DNA of 8,286 bases. It comes from an uncultured Flavobacteriia bacterium (lineage in GTDB: Bacteria; Bacteroidota; Bacteroidia; Flavobacteriales_D; Crocinitomicaceae). Where the stretch lies: positions 1-8,286 of the forward strand of contig CAIYQV010000356.1 in the NCBI GenBank assembly GCA_903928365.1. The letters are read 5' to 3'. Shown here in pieces: positions 5,859 through 8,286 of this stretch. The notes below the pieces were generated by a model that was not told the origin of the DNA, did not search any database, and worked only from the letters and a program-made list of their open reading frames with translations. Position 1 is the stretch's first letter; each line of letters starts with the position of its first letter. The position numbers and the translations under genes are program-made.

Positions 5859-7145
5859 TTATCTTTTCGAAATATCAACGTATTCCCGAGGTGTATAACC
5901 AGTGTATACTTGTCTTGGTCTTCCGATAGGTTCTTTGTTCTCGGTCATTTCTTTCCACTGAGCAATCCATCCTGGTAGACGTCCTAGTGCAAACATTACC
6001 GTGAACATTTCTGTTGGGATTCCTAATGCTTTATAAATGATTCCTGAGTAGAAATCAACATTTGGATATAAGTTTCTCGCTTTGAAATACTCGTCTTCCA
6101 ATGCTACTTTTTCCAACTTTTTAGCGATCTCCAGCATAGGATCGTTAATACCTAACTTGTTCAGAATGTCATCACAAGCCTTTTTGATGATTTTTGCTCG
6201 TGGATCGAAATTCTTATATACTCTGTGACCAAATCCCATTAATCGGAACGGGTCATCTTTGTCTTTTGCCTTAGCTACCCACTTGTCTACATCACCACCA
6301 TCCTGATGGATTTTCTCCAGCATTTCAATTACTTCCTGATTTGCTCCACCATGCAGTGGTCCCCAAAGAGCTGAAATACCAGCAGAGATTGTAGCGTAAA
6401 GGTTTGCTTGAGATGAACCTACGATACGAACAGTTGAAGTAGAACAGTTTTGCTCATGATCAGCATGAAGGATCAATAGTTTATTTAACGCATCTACTAT
6501 GACAGGATCAATTTTGTAATCTTCCGTTGGCATGGCAAACATCATGTGAAGAAAGTTCTTGCAGTAATCGAACTCATTTCTTGGGTACATGAATGGATGA
6601 CGCATGGCATTTTTGTATGACCAAGCAGCCAGGGTAGGCAACTTAGCTAACAAACGGAGGATCGTGAGGTCTTTTGCTTCTGCGCTTCTGTTTGGATCCA
6701 AAGATTCAGGATAGAAAGTGGAAAGTGAACAGATCATAGCAGAAAGTACTCCCATTGGGTGTGCTTTTGCAGGGAATGCCTCAAAGAATTGCTTCATGTC
6801 CTCATGAACCAATGTATGCTTGGTGATATTGTTCTTAAAGTTGTCTAATTGAGTCTGTGTCGGAAGTTCACCATAGATCAATAAGTAGGCGACTTCTAGA
6901 AATGTTGCTTTTTCGGCAAGTTGTTCGATCGGATACCCTCTGTAATGAAGGATACCTTCTTCTCCATCAAGAAATGTGATCTTACTTTTTGTTGCTCCTG
7001 TATTTTTGTAACCGGTATCTAGCGTGATATAACCTGTCGTATCACGAAGTTTACTGATGTCAATGGCTTTTTCATTTTCCGACCCGACTACCACAGGAAA
7101 TTCATATACATTCCCTTCGAGTTCAATTTTGGCAACTTGGCTCAT
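5859..7145 (-). CDS. gltA: Citrate synthase (type II, hexameric Gram-negative class)
   Basis: Condenses acetyl-CoA with oxaloacetate to citrate, the entry step of the TCA cycle, in the cytoplasm. The 428-residue length is almost that of E. coli GltA (427). The N-terminal beta-rich domain (about 1-60, with ITLDTGYKNTGATKSKITFLDGEEG) is typical of the hexameric type found in Gram-negative bacteria and absent from short type I enzymes. Catalytic residues are all present: His265 in WGPLHGGANQ, His307 in MGFGHRVYKNFDPR and Asp364 in NVDFYSG. The conserved LHADHEQNCSTSTVR stretch (226-240) and the C-terminal GRLPGWIAQW are also intact. The start is the ATG at 7143-7145, with no Shine-Dalgarno sequence. 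No perfect TAnnTTTG box is found upstream; the nearest is TTTCTTTG at 7184-7191, one mismatch, 38 nt before the ATG. It ends at the shared terminator. The upstream gap of 123 bp to the peptidase gene suggests it has its own promoter. Whether it responds to NADH cannot be decided here. Confidence 0.98.
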   Translation of the reverse strand: MSQVAKIELEGNVYEFPVVVGSENEKAIDISKLRDTTGYITLDTGYKNTGATKSKITFLDGEEGILHYRGYPIEQLAEKATFLEVAYLLIYGELPTQTQLDNFKNNITKHTLVHEDMKQFFEAFPAKAHPMGVLSAMICSLSTFYPESLDPNRSAEAKDLTILRLLAKLPTLAAWSYKNAMRHPFMYPRNEFDYCKNFLHMMFAMPTEDYKIDPVIVDALNKLLILHADHEQNCSTSTVRIVGSSQANLYATISAGISALWGPLHGGANQEVIEMLEKIHQDGGDVDKWVAKAKDKDDPFRLMGFGHRVYKNFDPRAKIIKKACDDILNKLGINDPMLEIAKKLEKVALEDEYFKARNLYPNVDFYSGIIYKALGIPTEMFTVMFALGRLPGWIAQWKEMTENKEPIGRPRQVYTGYTPREYVDISKR

Positions 7146-7268
7146 CTGCTTTGCTATAATTGGTTTAATCCCGCCTAAATTAACAAAGAAAATGTTTACC
7201 TGTTCAAAACTGTCTCAGAAATGTTAAAAAAAATTATGCAATCTTAATATCACCGACTTTGGCTACAA

Positions 7269-8286
7269 TTACAGATTTTTAAGCGTATAGTCCAGCATCA
7301 TGGTAAACAAGTGGTTACGGGTGTTTCCGCCATATATCCCATGATTTCTGTTTGGGTAGATGAATAGGTCAAACTGCTTGTTGGCACGAACCATTGCATT
7401 GATCATCTCCATGGTATTCTGATAATGCACATTGTCATCTCCGGAACCATGAATAAGCAGGTATTTACCCTTGAGTTGCTGCACATGATTAATTGGTGAG
7501 TTTTCATCGTACCCGTTCTCGTTTTCCTGAGGTGTGCGCATGAATCGTTCGGTATAGATGTTGTCATAATAACGCCAGTTGGTGACAGGTGCAACTGCAA
7601 TTCCCATTTTAAAATGATCCGCACCTTTGGTCATTGCCAGTGAAGTCATAAATCCACCATAGCTCCATCCTTGAATCCCGATGCGTTCAGGATCGATATA
7701 AGAATAGGTTTTAAGTTCCTTGGCAACATTAATAAAGTCTTCTGTTTCCAGTTTTCCAAGTTGCATATAGGTCGATTTTTTAAATGCCGCACCCCTGAAC
7801 ATGGTTCCTCTTGGATCCACGGAAACTACGATGTAACCTCTCTGAGCAAGTAACTGATGATACATGAAATCATTCCCATCCCACGCATCTGTCACTTCAT
7901 TGTGACCTGGTCCACCATAGATCGTGACATAAACAGGATATTTAAACTGAGGATTGAAATTCACAGGTTTGATCATCCAGCCATTGAGTGCTGTTTCACC
8001 GGATGTGAAAGTGACAAATTCCTTCTTTGAAAGGTTAAATGTGCTTAGTCGCGTCCTAAGGTCGATGTTGTCTTCGAGCACCGAAAGTTCTTTTCCTGTG
8101 TTATCACAAAGTGTGTAAACGGGTGGTGTGTTCGCATTGGAGAATGTTTTCACGAAATACTTCATTTCTGCCGTGAATTCAGCTTCGTTGTACCCGGTTT
8201 CTGCGGAGAGTGAAGATTGAACGCTTCCGTCCAAGTTGATTCGGTAAATTCCTTTAGAGATCGCATTTTTTTGAGCCGCTGAAAAA
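7269..8286 (-). CDS. Dipeptidyl-peptidase IV family S9 peptidase, C-terminal part (5' end outside window)
   Basis: A serine exopeptidase of the prolyl oligopeptidase clan, which in Bacteroidota is usually exported to the periplasm and removes Xaa-Pro dipeptides from peptides. The frame is open to the right edge without a stop, so the gene is incomplete; 338 residues are visible and the first in-window TTG (8234) is not a real start. The edge sequence (KGIYRINLDG, then the conserved TPP near 8124-8130) is the end of the beta-propeller. The alpha/beta hydrolase follows: oxyanion Tyr in YGGPG, nucleophile Ser in GWSYGG (codon 7662-7664), catalytic Asp in HGSGDDNVH and catalytic His in NRNHGIYGG. 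All three triad residues are present in family spacing. Family members are about 700-750 residues, so about half lies beyond the window, including any signal peptide and the Glu pair that defines dipeptidyl activity; other S9 subtypes therefore cannot be fully excluded. It precedes citrate synthase on the same strand with a 123-bp gap and no evident functional link. Confidence 0.93.
   Translation of the reverse strand, partial: FSAAQKNAISKGIYRINLDGSVQSSLSAETGYNEAEFTAEMKYFVKTFSNANTPPVYTLCDNTGKELSVLEDNIDLRTRLSTFNLSKKEFVTFTSGETALNGWMIKPVNFNPQFKYPVYVTIYGGPGHNEVTDAWDGNDFMYHQLLAQRGYIVVSVDPRGTMFRGAAFKKSTYMQLGKLETEDFINVAKELKTYSYIDPERIGIQGWSYGGFMTSLAMTKGADHFKMGIAVAPVTNWRYYDNIYTERFMRTPQENENGYDENSPINHVQQLKGKYLLIHGSGDDNVHYQNTMEMINAMVRANKQFDLFIYPNRNHGIYGGNTRNHLFTMMLDYTLKNL

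Noticed and set aside
7221..7235. Run of eight A's (T's on the minus strand) between the peptidase and citrate synthase genes as a terminator
   Set aside because: No stem of useful length directly precedes it on the minus strand, so it cannot be called an intrinsic terminator.
7671..7853. Plus-strand frame of 60 codons inside the DPP IV-like gene
   Set aside because: Antisense to the conserved catalytic domain around the nucleophile; a shadow frame.

Overview
The window looks like ordinary chromosomal DNA from a member of the Bacteroidota, most likely the Flavobacteriales. The grounds are a DUF4249 lipoprotein (a family largely restricted to this phylum), a patatin fused to an outer-membrane barrel, a dipeptidyl-peptidase IV-type S9 peptidase, moderate-to-low GC, no clear Shine-Dalgarno sequences, and promoter-like TAnnTTTG boxes, the -7 element used by Bacteroidota. 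Assignment below order level is not possible from this sequence.

Layout. Six protein genes fill almost the whole window, and no gap exceeds about 125 bp. On the minus strand, read right to left from 4622 to 39, come a patatin/surface-antigen phospholipase (2325-4622), a two-domain VOC (glyoxalase-fold) protein (1214-2284) and a DUF4249 lipoprotein (39-1130). Divergent from the patatin gene, on the plus strand, is a THUMP-domain 23S rRNA guanine-N2 methyltransferase of the RlmL type (4663-5832). It converges on citrate synthase (5859-7145, minus), and the two share a compact hairpin terminator. At the right edge is the C-terminal catalytic part of a DPP IV-family peptidase (7269 to beyond 8286, minus), whose N-terminal propeller lies outside the window. 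The 123-bp gap 7146-7268 holds an A/T run and no element I can support.

How the genes relate. Citrate synthase (TCA cycle entry) and the rRNA methyltransferase are core housekeeping genes. The patatin, DUF4249 and DPP IV-like products are all predicted to be exported to the envelope. I see no single pathway joining them. The tandem minus-strand trio could be cotranscribed, but each of the three has its own TAnnTTTG box 15-17 nt before its start codon, which suggests separate initiation with very short leaders. The same boxes support start-site corrections: DUF4249 should start at 1130, and the patatin gene at a TTG at 4622.

No mobile element, CRISPR array, tRNA, rRNA or clear novel system was found. 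The least ordinary signal is a 21-bp-period direct repeat (1179-1208) upstream of the DUF4249 promoter that resembles a LytTR-type response-regulator site.
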